Assembly (NCBI GenBank): GCA_033239125.1
Contig: BSWB01000003.1
Coordinates: forward strand, 137,864,320 to 137,928,319
Source of the DNA: Fagopyrum homotropicum
Taxonomy: Eukaryota; Streptophyta; Magnoliopsida; Caryophyllales; Polygonaceae
Length of the DNA: 64,000 bases
Reading direction: 5' to 3'
The notes under the pieces were generated by a model. The model was not told the origin of the DNA, ran no database searches, and worked only from the letters and a program-made list of their open reading frames with translations. The position numbers and the translations under genes were made by a program. Below, in pieces: positions 20,960 through 32,746 of the stretch (positions within the stretch are counted from its first letter, which is position 1; each line of letters opens with the position of its first letter).

Positions 20960-23699
20960 TGTAACGCCCCGTTCTTTCCGTTCTTTTGGATGCGTTCCGA
21001 TTTTTATTTTCTCCCTACTTTCGATTCGTTCATAACACGAGATTTCTTTATATTATTATTTAAAGATAATATTCGATATAAAAATAGCTTTCCGGGTATT
21101 TTATTGTTTTGGCGTACATATATGAATTTCCGTATTTTATTTTTAGTCGGAAAATTCGGAAATTTCCGATTCGGAAATCCCGTTCCGATCGTTTAATCGA
21201 GCTTTGCCCTATTCTCTTTCTCTTTATTCTTTTTCTTTTATTTTCTTTTTCTTTTCTCTAGCCCCTTTTGTCTCTTGCGCGTTGGAGCTATCCAGGTGAT
21301 GGCAGGCTGCCTCCTCGTTCTCTCCTGTCTGCAGCTGCGAGATGTCCGTCCCCTACCCTAGCCTACAGTTCGACCATTCGCTCCTCTCACCCTCTACGAA
21401 CTGCTGCTTCCCTTCTTATCCCACTCTTCTCACAACCTCTCGCCATTTCCCTCAACTCACCTTATTCCTCTATTCTCTTCCTTCCTCCAGATCTGTGCGA
21501 CAGCAGCCACTGGATCCGCCGGGAGCGCTGCAGCCGCTTATTCTTCCGCCTCAGGCCGCCGGAACGCTGCAGTCTGCTCCGCCTCAGCCCACCAGAGCCG
21601 CCACGCCCCTCCCCTGCTGGTGAGCTGCGCCTCTCTGCCCCTGTCCTTTCCTTTTCGTTCTTCTCTCTTCTGTGTAATTGGTGGCCGTGTTGCTGTGACA
21701 GCTGCCGGAGACGACGTCGCCGGAGAAGCAGCCTTGCCGCCTCGCCTTGTAGTGCCGCTGTCGAAGCCCTGCCGCCGTCGCCAAGGTGAGCCCTCGCTGT
21801 AAGACGCCGCCGGTTCCCCTGCTCAGCCTATACCCCTTGCGTCTCATCAATTGAATAAAAGAAACCCTAATCCCCATATTCAAATCGGGCCCCTTCTTTT
21901 TGGTATAATTGTAGTTTGGCCCTGTTGATTTAAATAACTACAGATTGTACGCATAGCTTTATAATAATTGTAGTTCTGACCTATATTTTTGGATTGTTGC
22001 ATTTATGCCCTATGTTGCGTAAATTTCAGAAAATGCCCCAAGGCTTAATTAAGGATGATGACCCGTATTTATGAAATTGTATGATTTGTCCCGGGAAAAC
22101 GTGTTTACGGGTTTTAAACTTGGATTTTTCTTCGGGTTTTATCCTTATATTTATATACTATATATGTTGTCCTTTGTTGGATTAAATTTGGTTGATCAGT
22201 CGAAGTTTTAATTGCGGTTTAAAACCAAGTTTGTGAATTTATACTTTTCCCCGAAGGGATTATTTATGAGTTTTAACGATGGCATTTGGAAAACGAGTTT
22301 TAGCTTTGAGTTATACATTATACATATTTAAAATCGATTTAGCATATAAGCTAAATTCGCTTAGCTTTGTTCTTAGGTCCCGAAAGCGCCCGGCAAAGAC
22401 CAACGAACCCATTTTCGACATCCGTAGATCGCATTTCACCTTCGACCTCGTGTGAGTATCTTCTCTCTCGTTCTAGTTATGTATAGTGGTAGAATCATGC
22501 TAGGTTAGATCTAGCATAACATAGAGCAAATGCCACTTAGTGGTTGTGGACTTTAGGTGAGGATTTGAGGATGGCTTGAAGGTTCTAAAGGGAGTTGAGT
22601 TGCGTATGTTATCATGTGAGCTTTGTTGAGGTTGTAAGTATGTGTTTGTTGAGATGGTGGAGTTAGGATGGAAGTATCCTCATGTTGTTATAGTTGAGAT
22701 CTCGTGAGTTTATGAGGGTTAGAGATGTATCCTAGATTATGAATGTGTATGACCCAATAAGGTCATATAGGACTAGAAATCTTAGGAATTCTCCCTTGCG
22801 TGAGTGGTTTTTGATTATCGTGCCTTGTCTTGAACAGGCATTGGATATATTCTTTCGGAGAGTGTTATCGGTTTCGGTTAGCTTTGAGATGAGGTAACTC
22901 CTCGGACTTACTTAGCCGCTTCTATGCCTTATTTGGATGTATATGGTGGTGTGTGTTTACCGCTTTTAAGCATGAAAATGGATTAGGATTTACTTGACCT
23001 TATTTAATGGCCCATTGTTACTACTATTATTATTGGGCGGTGACATCACCGCTCAGTTTCCCGAGGGAGACTGGGGGGATCTCTGCGACCAGGCCATACA
23101 CGGTATACGGGCGGGCTTCTTCATCACTCCCTCAGGGTATACGGGTTGGGCGCCGCCACACTCTTGTTGGTTACACGGGGACAGAGGCGAGAGTTATAAG
23201 ACTCTCGTGTCACACTTGAACGAATGGATTAGATATGGAATAACCTAAAAAGATAATAAGTAATGGATGTGTTAGTTTATGAGCATGTTGTGTGTTTGTG
23301 TTCCTATGTGTGTTTGTGCAATATTATTCTTATCATGCCTAGAATGTGAGCTAACGGTTTTATACCGATTGTTGTAGTTGATGTGCAGGTTAGGATGTGG
23401 TTGAGTGATCCGGAGGAGTGGGCAACCGGGGTTCCGTACATCTTAGGTTGTTTTGGGTTTTGGAGTCTTTATGTTGTTGTTATTGTATATTATGTTGATG
23501 TTGTTGTAAGGACGGCTGAAGTCTTTCCTTTCTTTTATATTCGGGTTTCATAATATTGCATAAAAATGTATTTTGGTTTTGGCCTTTATTTGTGCCTTGT
23601 TGCAAGATCCGGTGAAATTGTTGTCAGGCTAAGAATCGGGACCCATTGTGAGGTCTCCGCCCGTAGCATCCCGATATCCTGCGGATTTGGGGTGTTACA
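20960..23699 (+). repeat. D1 3' LTR (2,740 bp)
   Basis: Complete form of the D LTR. Predicted intron donor hairpin at 22894-22911 (GTAACTCC form). It holds the 114-bp segment missing from both 5' LTRs. Confidence 0.92.
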
Positions 23700-23704
23700 G
23701 ATGG
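23700..23704. repeat. Right target-site duplication of D1 (GATGG)
   Basis: Matches 14599-14603. Confidence 0.9.
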
Positions 23705-24145
23705 CTTGAAGAAGGGAGATGGAAAGGAAAGTAGGGTATGCGGAGATGGAGAAGGAAAGGAGAATTGTGAGGGAGATGCGGTGTATGCGGTGCGAGAGGG
23801 ATATGGCGTTGCAGATCCGGAATCAGTCAGTATGGTAAGTGTAGGTGCGGTTATCTTTTCTCTTGCCAGGTTCCACGTCACAAGGGCCAGATTTGGGAGG
23901 TGTATCATGAGGCTGAGATGGCATGAATGTAGACAAGGGGGTGTGGAAGATGCAAGCCCAAAGCCGGTTGTCATTAGGAGGATTGGGCCCAAAACATAGC
24001 TTTAATTCCTTGCTTGTTGGGCTGATTGGGTTTGTTCCTCAAATGAAACAAATGGGTTTAAATAATACCCGTTGTTCGCCCAGAGCCGTTAACGTACGGA
24101 AATAAATTACGGAATTATTTATGAAATTATTTACGGTTTACAAAG

Positions 24146-24184
24146 CTATCATTTTATGTGAATCAAGGTCACATAAAATGATAG
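24146..24184. repeat. 16-bp inverted repeat in U3 of the M LTR
   Basis: CTATCATTTTATGTGA and its exact reverse complement, separated by ATCAAGG. Copies: 27593-27631, 46699-46737 (one mismatch) and 53497-53535. A diverged version is in element A near 1030-1062. Confidence 0.9.
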
Positions 24185-24284
24185 AATTTAATATCATATT
24201 CTTTTATTTAAAAGAATTTAGGTTGGCGGATCGGAATCCGGTATGATCTAGTATTAAACGGAGTTTAAATTTTCGGGTATTACA

Positions 24285-26021
24285 TCAGTACCCCCTTAAA
24301 ATAAGTTTCGTCCTGAAACTTAGAATAAGGAACATCTACTTAGATAACTTTCCATAAATGGAACCGGATTATCTAGCTCTTCTTCTTTTTTTTTTCTTTT
24401 TTTATTTTATTTTATTTTTTATTTACTTTTCTAACATGCAAGAATCACTAAGCGACCATAGAATTTAACCACAAAAGATTAAACACCCAAACCTAGAAGT
24501 AATCATATTGTCAAATAAGTCATACTCATCAATATCCGGGTAATTTCTCGTCGGGGAAGGGATTTCGGCATACTCCGCAAGGAACTCCTCATACGAGTCC
24601 TAAGGTTACCCTTTGTCTCCCTAATCTAACTCAGTTATACCGTTCCTCAAATAGTGACGCTACACCTTACATCTTGTCAGGCTTTCAACTTGTTAAAATC
24701 CAAAATCACCCTCCCAATGGAGGTTTTCATACAGATCTCTAATTATTTAACTTGAGGTCATAGCTAAAATATCCTTGAGCTTCCTGGTCTATGGTTTATG
24801 GGCCTACCACGCTTCCGTTGCGCTACTCTGATTGAGTTGTTTCCACGCCTCACTCATACTAGCGTCCTCCTTGAATCCGGATGATTTACTAGACTTTTTC
24901 CCATAAACCCATTTCCAATAACGATAAGATCCTCTCAAACAGACCTTCATTCCAAGGATGATTCACCATATTATAGTGAAATCTCGTACTCAAAGCTGTG
25001 TGTACTGCTGTCCAAACCTAGAGATAAATTGTCCGTATTTGTTGAAATTATGGTCCTCGACCCCATTGAGTTTCCTAACTAGTCTTAGAACTCATCATCA
25101 AATTAAATTTCTGGTTATGCCCCCTTGGAGGGATTGGAATATGTGGTCTTAGGATTTCCTCGAATTCACTTAGGTCTCATCGGAACTCTACTTACTACTT
25201 GTTAGGTCTACTCAATGTAGTTCTCCTTCCACAGTCATTTTGACTTTTACCGTAGGACACATCATGTTGACTTACAATTCCTTACCTTGATCTATTTACA
25301 ATCTTGACATGGAGTTTTCTATTGAGCTCCAAATTCTTGAGATGTGGTAGTAAGTTTACATCGAGACCGTAATACTAACCACAATATGGTCTCTCATATT
25401 TTTCTTGTGAACTCTTCTACTAAGTGACTCGTCTTATAACATTTTCCTTCTCCGTATCACTCTCTAACTGTCTGTCGCTCATTACCACTCATTCCGTGTT
25501 GGAACTTTAGTTACGTTGTACTCTTGCGTAACTTCCATAAATGCATCTTCATCTCGATACCTTATTTAAATTAAGCAAGACCCGTTTTTTTTTTTTCGTC
25601 TACCGGTAGCATTTATACAATAAACGTCAAACGTATATGATTTCCTGAAAAATGAAATTTCCGGACTCGTAATTATTATGTTGTCCTTAGACCCACGTCG
25701 TTTTACCTTCTTTAAATCTTTACAACCCGTAGGATAGCTAAATCCCTTTGAGTTTCCTCGTACACGCATCATGAACCACGTTGATTGGTCTTATTACTTC
25801 CTTCAACTCTTATGTCATCATTCGAGCTTGAATTTTCATTGGAGTACCACCATTTCTCATTAAACTCTTATATAGACACTTTTTTTGGTAACCTTCTTAT
25901 TGGTGTAATACCGGATCCATATAACAACTTTCAGTCTTTCAACTTTACTCTTTCTCATGTCTGTTCTAGCCAACATGTAGATTCCATCTGCAGTCACCTC
26001 CCAACTCGATTAGACATTTCA
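24285..26021 (-). pseudogene. M1 partial internal region (3' half of decayed pol)
   Basis: The minus-strand polypurine tract lies next to the LTR (24285-24305, TCAGTACCCCCTTAAAATAAG on plus). Stops occur throughout. A minus-strand frame (25566-25772) has CKDLKKVKRRGSKDN and SYTFDVYC, which resembles the RT thumb/RNase H linker of gypsy pol (LKRRLT...YTVYCDAS). Near 24500-24600 the minus strand reads EEFLAEYAEIP then NYPDIDEYDLFD, which could be a decayed chromodomain end. Compared with M2 (46839-50498), the region stops at 26019-26021, where it fuses to LTR sequence across a shared TCA. Confidence 0.65.
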
Positions 26022-27732
26022 ATATAATGTATCGAAACATGATCCCAAACTCAGCATGTCAATGCTCGAACATAATGTGTGTAAAAGATCCTAATTTCGA
26101 CTCTCCTTGCCTGCATATGTTCCCTTATTTCTACTTAGAGATCTTTAATGTAGAAATCAGCCTATTCTATGTTTAGTTTAACCATACATCTATATTACTG
26201 TCATCTTTTATCATCAAACTCAAGCAATACACCCTACACAACATTATGGTACTATGTTTGAAGGTTATGTCTACTTACCACAACAGCGAAGGGTCCGGTT
26301 GCTGTTGATATCACAACAACGAGTCCAACATGAAATCTCAGAAGCTACAGGGTTTTTTCTAAAAATTGGCGGCAACAGATTAATGGAAAGAATGGGTACT
26401 GGTTCTTAAGTGAAAACAAAATGGAATGAGAAGGTTAGGAGGGTCTTACTCTGTTGTTTTGATAGGGCAGCAAGGTCTTGTCTGGGAGAGCTCCTCTACT
26501 GTTGTACATCGTGTCGCTCGGATCAAGGCTAGAGAAGAGAGGAGGGGAGGAGGACGAGCCGGCGGTTCCTGTCATTGTCTACCAGCGAAGGGAGTGGGAA
26601 GCGATGTTGTGACCTCCTGGCTCTAACTGCTAGCGTGCAGGGAGGATTGATAGTCCGGCTACCCTGATGCAGTAACTACTTGGCTCCCACAGCTAGCGTG
26701 CATGGAGGAGAGATAGCCCGGCTACCCTAGCTCTCGATCGACTGCGAGAGTTGTAATAGCGTGGTTGCCTTGGGGTTCTGGGTACGCTGAGACGGGACTG
26801 CCCTCTCTTCGTTTCTCTGAATCGGGACATGGGAGAAGGTAAGGTACGTGTGAGATGGCCGGCGTGATTTGCGTCATTGGAGAGGGGAGATCATCAACGG
26901 TTTAACAGGTAGGTGGAAGACCAGCAATCAGCCCTGGTCGTCTTGGGCTTCCTTTCCTCTTGGCTGGCAATGATCTTCTGCAAGATCAACGTCCTTGTGC
27001 TTCTACTTCCTGGACTGGCTGGATCATCTCCCGGGTTGATGAGGAGCAGGGCTTCTTGGACTGGCGTGGAGCAAGAGGTGAAAAGGATGCAACAAGTATG
27101 GAAAGTGTATAGGCTGCAGAAGGCGATACATATCAGGCCGATCTGGATGGCTTGAAGAAGGGAGATGGAAAGGAAAATAGGGTATGCGGAGATGGAGAAG
27201 GAAAGGAGAATCGTGAGGGAGATGCGTTGTATGCGGTGCGAGAGGGATATGGCGTTGTAGATTTGGAATCAGTCAGTATGGTAAGTGTAGGTGCGGTTAT
27301 CTTTTCTCTTGCTAGCTTCCACGTCACAAGGGCCAGATTTGGGAGGTGTATCATGAGGCTGAGATGGAATGAACGTAGACAAGGGGGTGTGGAAGATGCA
27401 AGGCCCAAAGCCGGTTGTCATCAGGAGGATTGGGCCCAAAACATAGCTTTCATTCCTTGCTTGTTGGGCTGATTGGGCTTGTTCCTCAAATGAAACAAAT
27501 GGGTTGAAATAATACCCGTTGTTCGCCCGGAGCCGTTAACGTATAGAAATAAATTACGGAATTATTTATGAAATTATTTACGGTTTACAAAACTATCATT
27601 TTATGTGAATCAAGGTCACATAAAATGATAGAATTTAATATCTTATTCTTTTATTTAAAAGAATTTAGGTTGGCAGATCGGAATCCGGTTTGATCCAGTA
27701 TTAAACGGAGTTTAAAATTTTCGGTTATTATA
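26022..27732 (-). repeat. M1 5' LTR, truncated (1,711 bp)
   Basis: Matches the U3-side part of the M LTR (equivalent to 51928-53636). The outer end reads CGGTTATTATA instead of GGTATTACA, so the terminal dinucleotide has mutated. GAACT follows. It contains two imperfect tandem copies of a ~57-bp GCTAGCGTGCAGGGAGG unit (about 26619-26731). Confidence 0.88.
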
Positions 27733-27737
27733 GAACT
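27733..27737. repeat. Right target-site duplication of M1 (GAACT)
   Basis: Matches 12434-12438, which joins the host segment across M1. Confidence 0.88.
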
Positions 27738-28690
27738 CTAACTCCATAGTACCTAAATTTGTTGTTGGATACAAGTGGTGCGTTCTATATGGAGGTCGAC
27801 TGCATCGTTGATCTCAATCACTTGGTAGTGACACTCAGCTGATGTTGTGTACCACTCACCAGCTGATCTTAATGGGTAATTAGTAATTAGTACCCTAAAA
27901 AACCCAAGATAGAGAGGTGGTGATAGCCGTCTTTTATTTTGCAATTCCAACATCTTTCTCTTGTAGGTACTCTAGTTGTAATGGAATCCCTTTTATTGAT
28001 CACATTTAGACTTTGACATGTTGTTTGCATATAAATATTTTGTGTAATTTCAAATTTTATGCATAGTTTGGCATATAAGTTATTGTACTAATAATTCCAT
28101 TTTATGTATACGTGATAGACATATAATGATATTGGTTGATATAACTTATATAAAATGTAATCAAACACAAAATACGTTCAAATATATATGATTGATATCT
28201 ATGCCTAATTTCTATCTTGTTGAGAAATTTGATCATGCATATTACATTAATTAATACAACTAGAAAAGAGAATTACTTATTTTGCATACCTCACATTTTA
28301 TTTTATTTTTTCGATTAGATAAGGAATAAAGGATCACCCTCCAATATTTTAATAGAGAAAGTTCATTTAAGTCCTAAGAGAATTCTTATTTAGACATAAA
28401 AATGCAATTTCTACCATTTAAGTCCTAAGGGAATATGGTTCAGAATGATCTTCCAATCAATAAAAAAAAAAATTTTATTCAAATCTTTTGGGATGAAGCA
28501 CGATCATAAGTGATTGTACAACATTCATTGCAGTTGCAGTTAGAAGGACAATAAAAACTAAGTTTGAAGATAAACTTTGTTGTCGATCTCAAGGAATTCT
28601 TCTATCATCAAGACAATTAATCCTAACATATAGTTATTTACTCCGAACATATATCTTCTAATTTGTGGACATAAATATGTAGGTTGGTGC
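27738..28690. other. AT-rich non-LTR sequence, no gene recognised
   Basis: Continuation of the host-like segment. The longest open frame (minus strand 27753-27953) has no recognisable motif. A short repeat, CATTTAAGTCCTAAG(A/G)GAAT, occurs at about 28362 and 28418. Nothing else stands out. Confidence 0.6.
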
Positions 28691-28900
28691 AAGAGCTTAT
28701 TGACACACCAATACTCAGTTGGTCTAGTGGGATGTGGTGCTAGACCACTTAAGTGGCGGCATGTATGAAAAAACTGATATTGGGAGGGTGTCCCCAACAA
28801 TGGGCTACGACTTATTCTCATCCCGGATGTAGAGCGGCGAAATCAATCGAGCCGGAAGTTACTTATCAACCTTTGGGAAAAAAAGAGCTTATTGACACAC
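28691..28900 (+). mobile_element. SINE-like insertion with 18-bp target duplication
   Basis: A 174-bp body (28709-28882) ends in an A run and is bounded by perfect copies of AAGAGCTTATTGACACAC (28691-28708 and 28883-28900). Near its start, CAGTTGGTCTAGTGG contains TGGTCTAGTGG, which fits the tRNA box A consensus TRGYNNANNNG. A clear box B (GGTTCGANTCC) is not visible. The long target duplication and A tail show LINE-machinery-type insertion. SINE identity is likely but the family is unknown. Confidence 0.75.
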
Positions 28901-29125
28901 TTTGTTACAACATAAATCCGCCACCCAATTTGGACCATAAAGTAGCTACAACATTAAAGTAAAATTGATTCGATAAATTTGCTTCACATTTAGAAATTGA
29001 GATGTGTGCCAATGGATGTTGGATTTCATATTGTAGGTCTTCTCTTCTGCATCAATTGCTTTATTTTGTGTAGTATGTTCATCTTGTAAAGTTGTTACCA
29101 AGATGATAAGATCTAATATATTTCC
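28901..29125. other. Non-coding spacer
   Basis: AT-rich, no feature seen. The repeated unit begins at its right edge. Confidence 0.5.
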
Positions 29126-30677
29126 ATCATCGCTATTTCTCCAAGATTTTATTTAGTTTCAGGCTCTATCAAGTACAAATTTGTTTCTCATCCCATTCGA
29201 TCCATATCACTAAACACCGTCTCAAATTTCCACTTCCAAGTTCATCATATACCCGATATAAAAATATCACACTACATAATATCATAATTAACCTATTTGA
29301 GGACAAGCTATTACCTCAAATGCTCTTATGCAAGCCTTGCAAGAAGCATCACTAATGATATGGCGTCGAATCCTGCCGACATTAGTCAAACAACACCATA
29401 TCAAAAGTTGCTAAAAAAAACAAAATTTTGTCTCTCTTGAATTTAGATTTTCCATACAACTTTGAACAACCTTGATCGGTAGATTAATCTCACCATCTTG
29501 GGAAACAATTTCAATTTCCAATTTGATTTTGTAGCATGCATATAGATCTCGTAACTTTCCAGCTTATCTTAGTTGATCGCGAGTAAGAATTTCCTAATTT
29601 CATTCTTCTTTCACCGGTCAAGTTAAGAATTTCCTAATTCATTCTTTTTCAAGCCTTTTTCTTCTTCAGTTCTGCGATGAGTGTATGACCGCCGACGAGT
29701 GCAACCTCTTCTCATATCTGACTCTTCTCCTTCATTTTCATCTTCGATCCCATACTTTCCTTCTTCTAGAGAAATTGACTTTGTTAAATGTTAAGATTTT
29801 AACTGAGTTAAGTGAATACCGACTCTTCCGACGTCTCTCCTTTTCCACAGTTGATAAAAGAATTATTTTAGATATAGTTTATACAAGTAAATATAAGTAT
29901 TTATTGTGAAATGTTAATCATATTATTTTGTTATATGTGTGAACCGCCTTATATTAGGTGTAGGTGACAACTTCACCATTTCTACCGTCAAAGTAACTAG
30001 TGTCGAATCAGACGAACTTTTTTTTATAACTATAAACTATAATTAGTTAAGCTCAAAAAGTAGGGATTTTTGGATTTTCTTGTTTCATAACTAGTAACCA
30101 AGGCAATGAATGTAAATTGGGCCAAATACACGGATAGGAATCTAAGGATATGGGTTACAACACAGATGTTTCAGTTCATAAATAAACATGCGATTAACCT
30201 ATGGAATCGATCAACAATAGTGAAGGAATTGTATGATATTGTTACTATCACCTCACGATGTGTAGTAATTGTGTCTAACTAAGACATATATGCACTCTCG
30301 TAAACAATTTAAATAATAAACAAACTTTTGGCAACTTAGAACTTAGGAGATAAACTTAATTGATTACACTCTCATAGAAAAGTTAGAACAATAGAGAACC
30401 TAAAGAGTTTATGACAATTATAACTATCGGGAGTTGATCAGTCTCAGGTTCAATCCTAAACTTGGTTACATAGAGTAAGCACGCTCTTATATGCAAACTA
30501 GTATGAATAAAGTTAGAAGACGACAAATCCAACATTGAATACTTCAGAATGCAAACCATACTAGTATGCAACTAGTATAGTTGAAAGTGGTGTACATTAC
30601 TATGATCAAATTAACAGGGAGTTGCATGAAATCTAACATCGGTTTATGCATCTTGGTTGTTTCCCGCATCTTGGTTG

Positions 30678-30730
30678 TTTCCCACATCGGAACGCAAAAT
30701 GATAGTACTCAAAGATTTTCCTTATAAAAA
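30678..30730 (+). promoter_or_regulatory. USE-like element plus TATA box upstream of the PMD pseudogene (unit 1)
   Basis: TTTCCCACATCGG (30678-30690) resembles the plant snRNA upstream sequence element RTCCCACATCG. TTATAAAAA begins at 30722, about 32 nt after it, a spacing like that of Pol II-type plant snRNA promoters. In this unit the preceding CATCTTGGTTGTTTCCC is duplicated. No snRNA sequence follows, so this is more likely the promoter of the PMD gene or a chance match. Confidence 0.4.
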
Positions 30731-31541
30731 GACAGGAAAGGGTGCATTGTTATTATGCATATAAGATCACAATGAGTCGATCGAGATGGAAGTTACCATA
30801 ACATTCATCATTGAGGTCCGGTATCGAATTATCAATCTACCAAATAAAGTAAGTTTCCTTGCCTCTTCTTTGTTTGTTTTACTTTTTTAATTGTTTTAGT
30901 TTTTTGTTTTTTTGTTGCTCTTGTTTTGATTTAATTTTTTCTTTCCTTTTTCTTGTTTCATTTTTCGTTTTTCTTATATTTTAATTCTTAATTATTTTTC
31001 AAATATTTTTTTATACATTATAGATATAAATTAATTAGTTTATGAGTTTTTGTATTTTCCTATGCAATATTATTTTTTTAGTTTGTATGATATTATAGTT
31101 TTAGTTAGTTAGTTCATGTAGACATGGTAATTAAAATCAATTATTTTCTCATTTTTACTGTGTTGTGATTAAGTATAGAACTAACTGATTAATTATTTTT
31201 TATTAAACAGTATTATTACTCTCTGGTCTCCCACCCCTTTGATTTGAAATCCAATATAGGTGCGAGTCATACTAATGTATTATAATTAAATTCCAATTAG
31301 TTTAAGTTCTATATTTACATTCACGAAATGTTGTATTTAATTTAATATGTAATTCAGAGACTGTTTGTGATTTGGGAGTAGCTCAACGAGTGGCACATCC
31401 CATCAACTGGTGCTTATATGATGGAGGTTACCGGCACTCTCCCGGAAACCCGCTTGCTGAGTCTATGACGGTGAAATTTCTCTCACATCTTGTTTCGTTT
31501 TCTTCATTTTCTAAACAAGAGAAGATGGAAAGCTATCTTGA

Positions 31542-32528
31542 TTGAAGCATGCACATATATTTGAACAAGACGGAGAAGGATTTTGGGATAACTTAGCGAG
31601 TGCATTGAATGGTCTTGTTCGAAATGTGTCTTATAGTGTTAAGAATCTCGCATTACAATTATTATAAGACTTTGATGTATTATGACCTACTGTCTTCCGT
31701 TGTTTAGGCATCTACGAAGCGATAAAGAACACGACGTACAACATTAAAAGAGATGACAACTTGGTGTTGGAGATGGTTTCAAGATGGATGTCACAAACCA
31801 ACACCTTTATTTTCGGATGGGGCGAAGCAACGATAACCCTCTAGAGGACATATTAATCTTAGGTGGACTTCTGCCTTTAGGAATCTCGCCCTTGAGCTCT
31901 ATAAGCAATGATCTCGAGGCAACGTTCAACTGCATAATGCATACCACTACGATTGGATGGCGAGATTCCGAGATTTCGAAGACAATGAGTTAGAGCATGC
32001 AACTTTCATTGCAGTAAGGCTATCAAGATATGTCTTTTCTTCATTGGCATATCATTCTAATATCATGAACAAGAAGGCATTGTCTCTTGTAGTTCTATTA
32101 TCCAAAGGGGTCCAAATTGCTATTGGACAAGCAGTTCTTGCAATGTTATACAAGGATTTGCCTGAACTATCCAAAACACTGCTCCACTGAACTTGATCAG
32201 CCCCCAAAAGTTTACGGCTTTGGTGGCTTATTCCACATTGTTCAAGTTTGGGCTTGGGAGAGGTTCATGTTGCCGAAATCGATTACGATTTTTATAAATG
32301 TTGATTTGAACCTTCCGAGACTCGCTAGATGGAGCGATGTAGATCATAGAAGCATGAGGGCTTTTATGAAATATTCTGAGCACGGATTTGTGTGGTGTCC
32401 TTACGGTGCTTTTGCTACTAATGAAGGAACTAATCTTCTGGATAAAGCGCTGTGAGCTTATAGGGTTTGATTCTTGCATAGAGAAATATTATCCTCAACG
32501 TGTTGTAAAGCAGTTTGGATTGGATTAA
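31542..32528 (+). pseudogene. Plant mobile domain (PMD, MAIL1/MAIN-like) protein remnant
   Basis: Residues recognisable as the PMD fold (PF10536) run through three frames. Segments in order: EQDGEGFWDNLASALNG (from 31563), FDVL-stop-PTVFRCLGIYEAI (TGA at 31683 where the family has Trp), DNLVLEMVSRWMSQTNTFIF then GWGEATITL (to about 31838). After a 2-nt insertion: EDILILGGLLPLG and SNDLEATFN (31842-31935). Then NELEHATFIAVRLSRYVFSS and GQAVLAMLYKDLPEL (31985-32170), next LFHIVQVWAWERFML and LPRLARWSDV (32225-32340), and finally EKYYPQRVVKQFGLD with TAA at 32526. PMD proteins act in silencing and meristem or root development in Arabidopsis, and the domain is also carried by transposons. This copy has a TAA at about 31665, the TGA and several frameshifts, so it is non-functional. 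Confidence 0.8.
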
Positions 32529-32746
32529 TCTTCATTTTTTGCATCATCGCTATTCCTCCAAAATTTAATGTACTTTGAGGCTCTATCAAGTACAAATTTT
32601 TCTCTCATCCCGTTCGATTCATATTACTAAACACCACCTTAATTCTCAACTTCCAAGTTCACCATATACCCGATATAAAAATTTCACACTACATAATGTC
32701 ATAATTAAAAGATTTGGAGACAAGATATTATCTCTAATCTATAATT

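Larger units (their letters stand above)
14604..23699 (+). mobile_element. Element D1: gypsy LTR retrotransposon nested in M1
   Basis: 5' LTR 14604-17229, primer site 17234-17251, internal 17230-20959, 3' LTR 20960-23699, with GATGG on both sides. LTRs run TGTAACGCCCCG to GGTGTTACA. In the first ~560 bp the 5' and 3' LTRs differ at roughly 25 positions by eye (about 4%). The internal region is only 3.7 kb and has no long open frame. Confidence 0.93.
12439..24284 (-). repeat. M1 3' LTR, split by D1
   Basis: Two pieces, 12439-14603 and 23700-24284, rejoin at the GATGG site. The piece left of D1 lacks 409 bp present in M2 (36330-36738) and instead carries a palindrome. The donor hairpin of the predicted intron is at 13184-13202 and the acceptor at 12750-12752 (minus strand). 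The U3 inverted repeat is at 24146-24184. Confidence 0.88.
12439..27732 (-). mobile_element. Element M1: A-family gypsy element, minus strand, with nested D1
   Basis: Bounded by GAACT on both sides. On the minus strand the order is truncated 5' LTR (27732-26022), partial internal region (26021-24285), polypurine tract, then 3' LTR (24284-12439) interrupted by D1. The primer site and about 3.35 kb are lost by an internal deletion. The family is the same as element A: the LTR ends match (minus-strand TGTAATACCCG; plus-strand TGTAACACCCCGAATTCTCA). Confidence 0.9.
29126..32540 (+). repeat. Tandem duplication unit 1 (3,415 bp) with PMD pseudogene
   Basis: Begins CATCATCGCTATTTCTCC, which recurs at 32541 (CATCATCGCTATTCCTCC). 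From there the two units align through the promoter-like region, a T-rich stretch (30870-31020) and the start of the PMD region. Unit 1 lacks about 110 bp present in unit 2 (about 32718-32850) and has about 170 bp near 31220-31390 that unit 2 lacks. Both units contain a local ~40-bp repeat around AAGAATTTCCTAATTTCATTC (29584-29660; 33105-33170). Confidence 0.85.

Noticed and set aside
23706..23999. 97-codon frame repeated at 46259 and 53057
   Set aside because: It is antisense to the M LTR U3. The copies are LTR duplicates and the partner frame on the other strand is equally open.
30678..30830. snRNA gene
   Set aside because: Upstream element and TATA are present, but the following sequence matches none of the U1, U2, U4 or U5 starts.
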